This document shows positions 40,946-51,502 of a stretch of 64,000 nt of DNA, piece after piece. The position numbers and the translations under genes are program-made. The notes below the pieces were generated by a model, which did not search any database, was not told the DNA's origin, and saw only the letters and a program-made list of their open reading frames with translations. The DNA is from Fibrobacter succinogenes (lineage in GTDB: Bacteria; Fibrobacterota; Fibrobacteria; Fibrobacterales; Fibrobacteraceae), in the NCBI GenBank assembly GCA_902779055.1, contig CACZAD010000003.1, forward strand, positions 1 to 64,000. Direction: 5' to 3'. Within the stretch, counting starts at the first letter, position 1. Every line of letters begins with the position of its first letter.

Positions 40946-42391
40946 TTAGTTTTCTCCTTCGAGCACGGCGCGGATGGCACCCAATTTTTCGTTCGTTTCT
41001 TCAAATTCGCGGTCAGCGTTCGATGCTGCCACAATGCCACCGCCTGCCTGGAGGCTGATGGTCTTGCCCTGCTTTAAGCAGCAACGGATAGCGATGCAGA
41101 AATCCAAGTCACCATCCGATTCAATGTAACCCACGGCGCCAGCGTAGAAACGACGCTTGATTTTTTCGAGACCAGAAAGAATTTCAATGGCGCTGATTTT
41201 CGGAGCGCCGCTCACCGTACCTGCCGGGAAGCTGGAGCGCAGCACTTCAATGGCCTTCTTGTTCTTGGAAACGCGGCCTTGCACGTCAGAGACCAAGTGG
41301 ATCACGTGGCTGAACTTTTCGCATTCCATGTACTTCGTGGTTTCGACCGTACCGGCATCGCAAACGCGGCCGAGGTCATTGCGGGCGAGGTCTACGAGCA
41401 TCAAGTGTTCTGCGCGTTCCTTCGGGTCACCCTTCAAATTCTTCATCAATGCTTCGTCTTCTGCGTCGTCCTTGCCACGGCGGCGGGTACCTGCAATCGG
41501 GTGGATGGTGGCGATGCCTTCACGCACGCGGATCAAGCTTTCCGGAGATGCGCCGATGAACTGGTGCGTTCCGTAATCCAAGAAGAACATGTACGGAGAC
41601 GGGTTCACCGTGCGGAGGCGGCGGTAAATGTCGAGTGCTTCGATATCGCTTGCGAACTGGATGCGGCGGGATGGCACTGCCTGAACGATGTTGCCTGCCA
41701 CGATGTGCTTCTGCAAAGCGGCGACCTTTTCCACGTATTCCTTGCGGGACTGTTCGAGGTCGGTCATCGTGATGCCCTTGCTGTACTGCTTTTCCGGAGC
41801 GAGGTAGCTAAAATCGAGGTCGGCGAGGCGGGCCTTCACCTTTTCAATTGCGGCCTTCAGGTCAATCTGGTGTTCTTCGTAGTTCAGAGCGAACAAGTGA
41901 AGCTTTTCGGTGAAGTGGTCAAACACAATGTAAATGTGGCCCACCAAAAATTCAGCTTCGGGAATGTTGAGTTCGTCCACCTGCGGGGCGAGGCGAATTG
42001 TGTCGCAACGGGCGCAGAATTCGTAGCCCAGGTAGCCCACGCCCGAAGACGGAATAGGAATCTGGTTAGGCGGCACCGTGTTTTCTGCAGAAATCTTGAG
42101 CAAGGCGTCGAGAATATCGCCATCACCTTCAGCCAAAAATTCACTTTCCTTGCCGTCCACGACAATGCTCACGTTCTTGTCGTTCTGGCGCAGGCGAAAA
42201 CCTTCGTCCACCATCAAGGTCGAATAGCGGCTGCGACCGTGGTCAAAGCTTGCCGATTCGAAGATGGCCTTTGCGCCGAGCTTCTTGGCGAGTGAAAACG
42301 GGGTGTAACGTTCACCGGGGAGAGCAACGTAAATGCTGTCGGTACGCGGAGCGTAACCCGGGCGTTCGGTGATGTGAGTAATCTTAGTCAT
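40946..42391 (-). CDS. trpE: Anthranilate synthase component I
   Basis: Makes anthranilate from chorismate with ammonia delivered by TrpG. 481 residues with the C-terminal chorismate-binding signatures IAGTRRRG, ERAEHLMLVDLARNDLGR and TVSGAPK. The N-terminal region carries a YVALPGERYTPFSLAKKL segment in place of the usual LLES-type feedback site, so the Trp-binding residues cannot be judged by eye. AGAGG lies before the ATG. Regulated by the trp attenuator at 42466-42599. Confidence 0.95.
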   Translation of the reverse strand: MTKITHITERPGYAPRTDSIYVALPGERYTPFSLAKKLGAKAIFESASFDHGRSRYSTLMVDEGFRLRQNDKNVSIVVDGKESEFLAEGDGDILDALLKISAENTVPPNQIPIPSSGVGYLGYEFCARCDTIRLAPQVDELNIPEAEFLVGHIYIVFDHFTEKLHLFALNYEEHQIDLKAAIEKVKARLADLDFSYLAPEKQYSKGITMTDLEQSRKEYVEKVAALQKHIVAGNIVQAVPSRRIQFASDIEALDIYRRLRTVNPSPYMFFLDYGTHQFIGASPESLIRVREGIATIHPIAGTRRRGKDDAEDEALMKNLKGDPKERAEHLMLVDLARNDLGRVCDAGTVETTKYMECEKFSHVIHLVSDVQGRVSKNKKAIEVLRSSFPAGTVSGAPKISAIEILSGLEKIKRRFYAGAVGYIESDGDLDFCIAIRCCLKQGKTISLQAGGGIVAASNADREFEETNEKLGAIRAVLEGEN

Positions 42392-42465
42392 TTTAATCCT
42401 CTAGTTTTTAAAACTCGTTTGCTTTCGCAAAGACTTTATTTCCCGGAGGATTTCGTCAATTTTCG

Positions 42466-42500
42466 GTAAAAAGGAAGGCCTCCGTGAGTCCGGAAGCCTT
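42466..42500 (-). promoter_or_regulatory. trp attenuator terminator before trpE
   Basis: On the minus strand AGGCTTCCGG/CGGAGGCCT with a short loop, then TCCTTTTT. The preceding AGAGCCCGG can pair with CCGGACTC in this stem, giving the antiterminator; GGACTCTA/TAGAGCCC overlaps the leader stop as the pause hairpin. All three helices of a classical trp attenuator are present. Confidence 0.8.
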
Positions 42501-42545
42501 TGCTAAAAAATCTTGGGTGATTTGTAACAATTACCGGGCTCTATG

Positions 42546-42599
42546 TTAGAGTCCGCGCCACCAACGACGGTTCATAGTTGCACTTGTTACGAAATTCAT
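42546..42599 (-). CDS. trpL: trp leader peptide before trpE
   Basis: Seventeen-codon ORF reading MNFVTSATMNRRWWRGL with two adjacent Trp codons, ending at the pause hairpin. Starts about ten bases after the -10 box. Similar in layout to the trpBA leader (MN... RWWW). Confidence 0.82.
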   Translation of the reverse strand: MNFVTSATMNRRWWRGL

Positions 42600-42610
42600 C
42601 ATATCACAAA

Positions 42611-42641
42611 AATATCAATCATATTTGCACATGGCAAGGGG
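42611..42641 (-). promoter_or_regulatory. trpE promoter
   Basis: TTGCCA and TATTTT separated by 17 bases on the minus strand, just upstream of the trpE leader peptide. Confidence 0.65.
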
Positions 42642-42704
42642 TTGTTTTAAAATTTATTGAAAAATCCTATAAACCTACTCTGAATTGAGATTTTTTTAGC
42701 CAAA

Positions 42705-42742
42705 TAAAAAAATCCCCGTGATCGGTTAGGTCGCGGGGATTC
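42705..42742 (-). terminator. Terminator after the COG0523 GTPase gene
   Basis: AATCCCCG/CGGGGATT stem followed by seven T residues on the minus strand. The rest of the 370-base gap to trpE holds the trpE promoter, leader and attenuator. Confidence 0.8.
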
Positions 42743-42761
42743 TCGTCTTACATTCTAATAA

Positions 42762-44078
42762 CTAATCATCCAAGCAGTCGTCCATCACCTGGATAATCTT
42801 CTTCTTATCCATGTGCTGGCCGATGAACACCAGGCGGATGATGCGGTCGCCGTACTTTTCGTCCCAGATCTTCTGGAGCTGCGGATTTTCGGCGAGCATG
42901 CGAGCCTGTTCTTCCTTGCTTTCGGCTGCAAACCACTGACCGAAGTTTTCGGCGGAGGCTTGCTTGCCAGCCTGTTCAAACAAGAAGCTGTTGTCACGAT
43001 CGTCGCTGAACCATACAAGACCCTTGGTGCGGATGATGCTGGTCGGATAATCGTCGAGGAATTCTTCGAACTTTTCGCGGTTCAGCGGACGGTGCGTTTC
43101 GTACACAAACGTGCTGATGCCGTATTCGTCGCCGTGCGGATGGTCCTTGTCGTGGTGGTGGCCGCAGTGGCAAATGCCATGTTCGTGGTCGCAATGGCTG
43201 TGGTCTTCGTCATCGTGGTCGTGATGGTGATGATGTTCGTGTTCATCGTGATCATCGTCATGGTCATGATGGTGTTCGTGTTCCTCATGATCGTGGTGAT
43301 GTTCGTCGTGATCGTCGTCGTCATCTTCATTGTGGTTGTCGTGGTCCATGCCGTTGAGGCGGATGGCCCATGCACTGGATTCGGCGACCTTGCCAAAGTC
43401 GAACTGCTTCGTGTCGAGAATTTCCTTCATATCGACCTTGCCGTAGTTCGTTTCGATCATCTTGGCGGTCGGCTGCAAAGCCTTCACGACAGCCTTCACG
43501 TGTTCCAGATCCTGCTTGCTCAGGCAATCGACCTTGTTCAAAAGGATCGTGTTGCAGAATTCAATCTGCTGGATGAGGAGGTTTGCGATGTCGTCTTCTT
43601 CGAGGTCTTCGTCGAGGAGTTTTTGGCCACCGGCGAATTCGTCGGCGAGGCGCATCACGTCAACGACGGCGACAATGTTGTCGAGGTGGCAGGCGAGGCG
43701 CTGTCCGTTGCGTCCCATCAGCTGGCTTCCGGCGGCGCAAATGGTCTGGGCTATAGGAATCGGTTCGCAAATACCGCTAGCTTCGATAAGAATGTAGTCG
43801 AACTTGCCCATTTCCAAAAGTTCGGCGATCTGTTCGAGCAAATCCGTCTTGAGCGAGCAGCAGATGCAGCCGTTCGACAGCGGAACAACCTTGCCCGAGT
43901 CTTCCTTGGTGATGTTTCCGCCCTTTTCAATCAAGGTCTGGTCGATGTTCACTTCGCCAATGTCATTGACGATGACGGCGACATGGTAGCCTTGCTGGTT
44001 GTTGAGAACGTAGTTGAGGAGAGTGGTTTTGCCGGCTCCCAGGTAACCGGTCAGGAGCGTTATAGGTACAGATTTCAT
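42762..44078 (-). CDS. COG0523 (CobW/YeiR-type) metal-trafficking GTPase
   Basis: 438 residues from the ATG at 44078; the upstream extension of the frame has no good start. Walker A GYLGAGKTT, metal-binding CxCC motif in NGCICCSL, GTP specificity LLNKVD. Between the GTPase and C-terminal CobW_C domains is a long His/Asp run (residues about 245-320) able to bind many zinc ions, typical of zinc chaperones such as ZigA/YjiA relatives. The C-terminal part includes ISTFVYETHRPLNREKFEEFL, common to the family. No Zur box was identified, so whether it responds to zinc starvation is unknown. Confidence 0.9.
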   Translation of the reverse strand: MKSVPITLLTGYLGAGKTTLLNYVLNNQQGYHVAVIVNDIGEVNIDQTLIEKGGNITKEDSGKVVPLSNGCICCSLKTDLLEQIAELLEMGKFDYILIEASGICEPIPIAQTICAAGSQLMGRNGQRLACHLDNIVAVVDVMRLADEFAGGQKLLDEDLEEDDIANLLIQQIEFCNTILLNKVDCLSKQDLEHVKAVVKALQPTAKMIETNYGKVDMKEILDTKQFDFGKVAESSAWAIRLNGMDHDNHNEDDDDDHDEHHHDHEEHEHHHDHDDDHDEHEHHHHHDHDDEDHSHCDHEHGICHCGHHHDKDHPHGDEYGISTFVYETHRPLNREKFEEFLDDYPTSIIRTKGLVWFSDDRDNSFLFEQAGKQASAENFGQWFAAESKEEQARMLAENPQLQKIWDEKYGDRIIRLVFIGQHMDKKKIIQVMDDCLDD

Positions 44079-44240
44079 GCGTGTAAATTTACTAAAAAAC
44101 GGATTTTTAGGCAAATTGGGAACTCTGTATGCTCTAAAATGGACTATCAAAAATGGCGAAAATCGCTTAAAAACGGCAGACTGTTAATTTTTGTTAAAAT
44201 TTCTTGTCGGAAAACTTACTTTTTGTTAAAATTTTAGTTA

Positions 44241-44410
44241 CATTGAGAATCAAGGAATCGAAGTGAGAGCTTAGGGCTAAACGAGATTCCCAAAAGAACT
44301 GAACCTGTTCTCAACCGACTTGGAGTTTTATAGACCGTAGCGGAGTCGTGCTAGATCTTGACTTCAATGAGAACAGCTCTAGGCGTCTCTTCGGGGACGC
44401 CTTCTTTTAT
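44241..44410 (+). ncRNA. Probable structured small RNA (6S-like shape)
   Basis: Promoter TTGTCG, 17 bases, TAAAAT lies directly before it, and it ends at the strong terminator GGCGTCTC-TTCG-GGGACGCC followed by TTCTTTTATTTT. The 5' CATTGA...CAAG pairs with 3' CTTG...TCAATG, closing a long rod; an apical hairpin AGAAC/GTTCT and a TCCAA/TTGGA helix lie within, separated by unpaired stretches. Length (about 170) and rod shape fit 6S RNA, but I cannot confirm the family. No ORF is likely. The 400-base gap between the GTPase and the FISUMP gene otherwise holds nothing. Confidence 0.55.
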
Positions 44411-44478
44411 TTTATCTTGTATTTTCCCTTGAGTTTTTTTATCTTCTGGTTGTCTGTAATAATTTATGGGGATATGCA

Positions 44479-46638
44479 ATGAACTCGTTTTTTCGCAATA
44501 ATTCTTGCATTCGTTCTTTTTGGGGTGTTTCGGCGCTTTTGCTTTGTGGGTTTGTATCCAGTTTTTGCCTGATGGGCTGTAGCGAAGATAACTCTAGCGT
44601 GGGAACCGATGTTTCGGAAAAAACCGAAACTCCAGAACAGTCCGAAACTCCGGAACAGCCGCTGGATTCCGTGAAATTGCTTGAATATGACAGGCTGGCA
44701 GGGTTTGTTGAAAGAGTCAATAAAAATGCAGAACAAGTTCGTGTCATTACATTGAGCGAACTTGATTCGGGGCTTGTTTTTACGGGTCGAGAATTTACGG
44801 AAAAGGTTGATTCAGGTACAGGTTTTTTTGAATTTAAAAATCTGAAATTGCAGTCTCCCTATGTGTTGCTAAACCACAATGGTAACAGTCTTATTTCTCC
44901 GATGTGGAGCTTTGTTGATTTGCAAAAAAAAGATTCCGTATATGTGAATTCGATGACGACAACTGAATTCCGTCGTGTGATGAATCTTGTTAAAAATGGC
45001 TTACCGACTGATTCTGCTGAAAAACAGGCCCAGCACGAAATTATGAAGGACTTGTTCCAAAAAACGTATGATATAAAGCCTTCAAATCAGATTGCAAAAA
45101 ACGATGCGGATTCCATTGCAAATACAATCCTTCAGTTGTATTCACAAAATCTTTCTTGTAAAAAGGCCGCTTATAAGTACGAATCGAACGGGACATGGGA
45201 TGTCGATTCCTTGAAAACCAAATTTGCGGATAGAATGTACTTTATCTTAGGTTATCCTAATTCGGAAGATTACGAATTCTTAACGGGTCGTTTGAGTGCC
45301 GTTATTTTTGGAAATATTGGTGGCTTGGGCGAGTGCTCCGCTAAGAACGATGGCGAAGCCAAGCGAATTACCAACGAACGTAGTGATTTCTATAGGCAGC
45401 CTTTTGTTTGCAAAAAAGACTCGGGGTGGACTTATCCAGGGGCCCGTTTCCAGGATACCTTTGAATGGGAGTCTGGTTATGATGGTGAATGGCGAAAGGG
45501 TGATTTCCACAATCCGTTCAAATATGCATACGATTCCTTGCAAGGTGAATGGATTCCTTATTTAGGCGACTCGGTGGGTGTGGCGTGCGTGTCTTCGAAG
45601 TTGGATGAAGTCCGTAAAAGAACTCCGACGAACGCGTTCGATTCCGGCTATGATAAGTGCATCTTGGACGATGGATATTTTTATTGGGTTTCTTCTGCAA
45701 CGGAAGAAGATTACATTAAATATGGGACGAAAAATTTGGAATGCGATTCCTTGGGTCGCGTCCAGAAACTCCCTATAGATTCGACCTTTGAAGTTGTATG
45801 TGAAGATGGCAAGTTCATCAGGGCTTCTGTTGCCCATAAAAATGCAGATCTGATCGAAAAAGAAAAAATTGCAAATCCGTGCGGTGACGAAGATGATGAC
45901 TTGCGTCAGGGAAAAGTGGATACGACGATTTATTATTCTTGTTATCATGGTGCATTGAAGATGGCGGGCGAACTGGATAAGTTCCTTGGAAAAGCCTGCA
46001 ACCTTGGCTCGGAAGGGTATTACAAGTACCAGAATTCCTTGTTCTACTGCAATGCCGCGCAATGGAAGTATTCTTCGGATTCTCTGGTGACCGAAACCGT
46101 GACTGACGAACGGGACAATTCAAAGTATAAGACAGTCGGCATAGGGACGCAAATCTGGATGGCGGAGAATTTGAAGTTGAAGACGGATTCCAGCTGGTGC
46201 TATCAGGATGAAGATAATGCTAATTGTGAAAGGTACGGCCGCCTTTATCAATGGAAGGGCAATGTTGGTGCCGAGAATATTTGCCCTGAAGGGTTCCGTG
46301 TGCCGTCAAGCAAGGATTGGGAAACCCTGAAATCCTATGTCAACGATGTCTTTGATTGGGATCATTATACGCGTATTTTAGGTGCCAAGGACGGTTGGAA
46401 AAAGAGTAACGAATGGTATATCGGAAATGAGGACTATGTCGGTTTCTCTGCGTTTGCGTCCGGAGTCCGTGATAGCAGTGGCAAGTATGCGGATGTGTTC
46501 GAGGCTGCTTATTTCTGCACGACGGATCATACAGACTCGACCTTTACCGTTTATAAGATGCAGAAATATTTGCCCAATCTCGAAGGGGTTGAAACACCCC
46601 AAAACAGCACCTGCACCATCCGCTGTATTAAAGACTAA
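44479..46638 (+). CDS. FISUMP-domain lipoprotein 1
   Basis: 719 residues. Signal peptide with lipobox FCLMGC, an acidic Ser/Glu/Pro linker, then a long region (about 80-530) without recognised domains but with several CDSLG-type segments. The C-terminal about 170 residues form the Fibrobacter major paralogous domain: TVGIGTQIWMAENLKL, CYQ...CERYGRLYQW, CPEGFRVPSSKDW, and ending TCTIRCIKD. Probably displayed on the outer surface; FISUMP function is unknown. It follows the small-RNA terminator directly and has GGGGA upstream of the ATG. Confidence 0.88.
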   Translation: MNSFFRNNSCIRSFWGVSALLLCGFVSSFCLMGCSEDNSSVGTDVSEKTETPEQSETPEQPLDSVKLLEYDRLAGFVERVNKNAEQVRVITLSELDSGLVFTGREFTEKVDSGTGFFEFKNLKLQSPYVLLNHNGNSLISPMWSFVDLQKKDSVYVNSMTTTEFRRVMNLVKNGLPTDSAEKQAQHEIMKDLFQKTYDIKPSNQIAKNDADSIANTILQLYSQNLSCKKAAYKYESNGTWDVDSLKTKFADRMYFILGYPNSEDYEFLTGRLSAVIFGNIGGLGECSAKNDGEAKRITNERSDFYRQPFVCKKDSGWTYPGARFQDTFEWESGYDGEWRKGDFHNPFKYAYDSLQGEWIPYLGDSVGVACVSSKLDEVRKRTPTNAFDSGYDKCILDDGYFYWVSSATEEDYIKYGTKNLECDSLGRVQKLPIDSTFEVVCEDGKFIRASVAHKNADLIEKEKIANPCGDEDDDLRQGKVDTTIYYSCYHGALKMAGELDKFLGKACNLGSEGYYKYQNSLFYCNAAQWKYSSDSLVTETVTDERDNSKYKTVGIGTQIWMAENLKLKTDSSWCYQDEDNANCERYGRLYQWKGNVGAENICPEGFRVPSSKDWETLKSYVNDVFDWDHYTRILGAKDGWKKSNEWYIGNEDYVGFSAFASGVRDSSGKYADVFEAAYFCTTDHTDSTFTVYKMQKYLPNLEGVETPQNSTCTIRCIKD

Positions 46639-46650
46639 ACTCACGCCCTT

Positions 46651-46965
46651 GTCATCCCGGCCTCTACACTTGTCATCCCGGCCTTGTGCCGGGATCTCCT
46701 TACACAGTAAAAAAGGCGATGCCGTCCCCATTCGCGGATCATGACCACATAAGAGCTAGTAGCATTCAAGGCGAGCGTCGCGACAGGCTGCTTGCGGACT
46801 GTCATGATTGAGCCGAAGATGCGGACGCAAAGCGTCAAAGCTCTAAGTGGTCAAAGACAACAAGTGCGGCATAACAGTACAAAAGACGTTCCTCTTACAC
46901 GCTTGTCATCCCGGCCTCTACACTTGTCATCCCGGCCCTTGTGCCGGGATCACCTTCTCGTATCG
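46651..46965. repeat. Cluster of palindromic repeats, one with a large loop insertion
   Basis: Two copies of CTTGTCATCCCGGCCTCTACACTT-type units frame a central element (46716-46890). Its GATGCCG...CGGCATAACAG arms enclose about 150 bases, including GTCCCCATTCGCGGATCATGACCACATAA and AAGTGGTCAAAGACAACAAG. The inserted part recurs, shortened, at 39052-39134. No gene is seen in this 336-base stretch between the FISUMP gene and ligA. Confidence 0.75.
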
Positions 46966-46974
46966 CGCAAAAAT

Positions 46975-49750
<2,776 letters not shown>

Positions 49751-49821
49751 GAAAAGGCTTTTTTGAAGGGTTTCGAAATGCGTCCGCAAAAATAAAAAAT
49801 ATATTATAGGTTGATTGACTG

Positions 49822-51057
49822 ATGAACTATAAAGTTGTTGGCATTATTTTTGTTGCAGCGTGTCTTTTGCTGCTGCTTTCCGTTGGGGGCTCGTTCTGGG
49901 ACGGTTCCTTTGAACTCTTTTTGCATGGCGATACGTGGAAATTCCCCGAAACCCCGTTCATCTTCTGGCTTGTCATGTCGCAGGCGGGGGTACTCCTTTC
50001 GGTATTCTTGCTCATCATGAACGTCAAAATCCACAGGCGAACCTCTCTGCTGCTAGAGCTGAGTTCGCTTTGCTGCTTGGCGGTTTCCATCTTTTACTCG
50101 GTGCTTTGTTCCAATGCGATTTCCATAGAAAGTAACGTTTACGGCATCGGAATCCTGGGCTTTATGTCGCTATTGTTCTTTGCGACTCATCTGGCTGCGG
50201 CAGACTCCGCCGAAGATATGTCCCTTTGCAAGGAGCTGGCAAACATCAGGCGTCCGCTCGCTTGGATTATGCTCCCGACCATCTTCTGGGTAGCCTCGTC
50301 TTTGGGACTGGATTACGCCCGCGTCGAGAATCCGATGTGGCTAGGCCCGTTCTTCCCGCTGTATATAGTCGCTTGCGTTTTCTATTCCGGCTTTGCGCTG
50401 TTGATCGCCCTCCTGTCATTCGAAAACTACTATAACCGCCTCATGGAAAAGTACCTGCTTCTTTCGAGCTGGTTCATGGCGCTCTTGTTCCTGTGGATGT
50501 ACCTCCTCAAGGGCGAGGGGAGCCTTGTTTCGCTTGTGTTTGCGTGTGCCGTCCCGCAGCTATTCTTTATTGAATCCATCCGTGATAATCTCTGGGGGCG
50601 CCTGTTCGTTTCGCTCTGCATTTTGTTTGGCGTATTGCTCAAGTGTGGTTTCTTGGTGAATGGCAAAGAGGCGCTTTTCTTTACGAATTTGAACTTTGCC
50701 GATGTCGGCATCATGTTGGCGGGCGTCGCCCTGTTTGTGGCCATCTTCCTTGCGGTGCGTTTTTTGCTGGCGCGATTCTTTGAAAACGACGAAATCCTGA
50801 TGGGCGAGGAAGATGAAAATTCCGATGACGAAGTTCCTGTGGTCGAGGCGGTAAAGCCTTTTTCGCCGTTCTCTTCGCCAGAATTCAAGGTGGTGCGTTT
50901 GCCCGTGCTTTGCGGGATCCTGGCGGGAGTGGTCTACGGCTATTTTACGTCGGACTGGATTTATCTGGCAGAACCCTTTGCCGCCTACGTGAGCTGCATG
51001 CTTGTATGCCTGCAACCCTTTGTGCATTTGTCCTTTAAACGACGGGGGCGCCAATGA
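49822..51057 (+). CDS. Multi-spanning membrane protein of unknown function
   Basis: 411 residues with about ten hydrophobic segments and an acidic cytoplasmic-type loop near residue 325 (EEDENSDDEVP). I do not recognise a family. It overlaps the next gene by four bases (ATGA), so the two are co-translated and probably act together. A TATATT lies just upstream of the ATG. Confidence 0.7.
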   Translation: MNYKVVGIIFVAACLLLLLSVGGSFWDGSFELFLHGDTWKFPETPFIFWLVMSQAGVLLSVFLLIMNVKIHRRTSLLLELSSLCCLAVSIFYSVLCSNAISIESNVYGIGILGFMSLLFFATHLAAADSAEDMSLCKELANIRRPLAWIMLPTIFWVASSLGLDYARVENPMWLGPFFPLYIVACVFYSGFALLIALLSFENYYNRLMEKYLLLSSWFMALLFLWMYLLKGEGSLVSLVFACAVPQLFFIESIRDNLWGRLFVSLCILFGVLLKCGFLVNGKEALFFTNLNFADVGIMLAGVALFVAIFLAVRFLLARFFENDEILMGEEDENSDDEVPVVEAVKPFSPFSSPEFKVVRLPVLCGILAGVVYGYFTSDWIYLAEPFAAYVSCMLVCLQPFVHLSFKRRGRQ

Positions 51058-51497
51058 GTATGTTTGCCAATGCCGTGGCGTGCCTTTTGGGGCTTTCGTA
51101 TGCGTTTGCCCTTTGGCGTGTCAAGGGAATGTTCCGTGTCGCGCTTTTGATCCTTTTGTTCGGCTTGATCAGCGTTTTGTACACGTCGTATTTCGGGAAC
51201 CTCTTGCTCCCGGCGCTGGAGTGCTACCCGTTCCGCATGCTGGCTCTCGCTTTTTGCGTTTATACGACAGGGTTGCGTGAACACCGCAGGCGCTATATGG
51301 TCTTGGCGCAGACGTTCTGGCTCTGGGTAGAACTTGTGAGCGCCGTGTCGCTTTTGCAAATGGGCGAGAGCGTCTCGTGGCTGCGTCTTGTCGCCATTGC
51401 CGGAATCGCTTTTGGTAGCGGCTTCATGGCTCGCATTTCAAAAGAAATCGAGTTCGGACTGATCGTCCTCTGGATGGCGGTCTGGATGTTCTTCTAG
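51054..51497 (+). CDS. Small membrane protein paired with the previous gene
   Basis: 147 residues, four to five hydrophobic segments with Arg-rich loops (REHRRRYM). Not recognised. Its ATG lies in the overlap with the upstream gene. The dimensions recall small subunits of two-part membrane complexes, but there is no motif to name one. Confidence 0.65.
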   Translation: MSMFANAVACLLGLSYAFALWRVKGMFRVALLILLFGLISVLYTSYFGNLLLPALECYPFRMLALAFCVYTTGLREHRRRYMVLAQTFWLWVELVSAVSLLQMGESVSWLRLVAIAGIAFGSGFMARISKEIEFGLIVLWMAVWMFF

Positions 51498-51502
51498 GAT
51501 TT

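Noticed and set aside
43080-43340. Long low-complexity His/Asp-coding stretch that might be a sequencing artefact or repeat expansion
   Set aside because: It lies in frame between the two domains of a COG0523 GTPase, where His-rich loops are normal in zinc-trafficking members.
46651-46965. Possible CRISPR array because of repeated GTCATCCCGG units
   Set aside because: Repeats are few, palindromic, irregularly spaced and dispersed over the window; there are no spacers of constant length and no cas genes.
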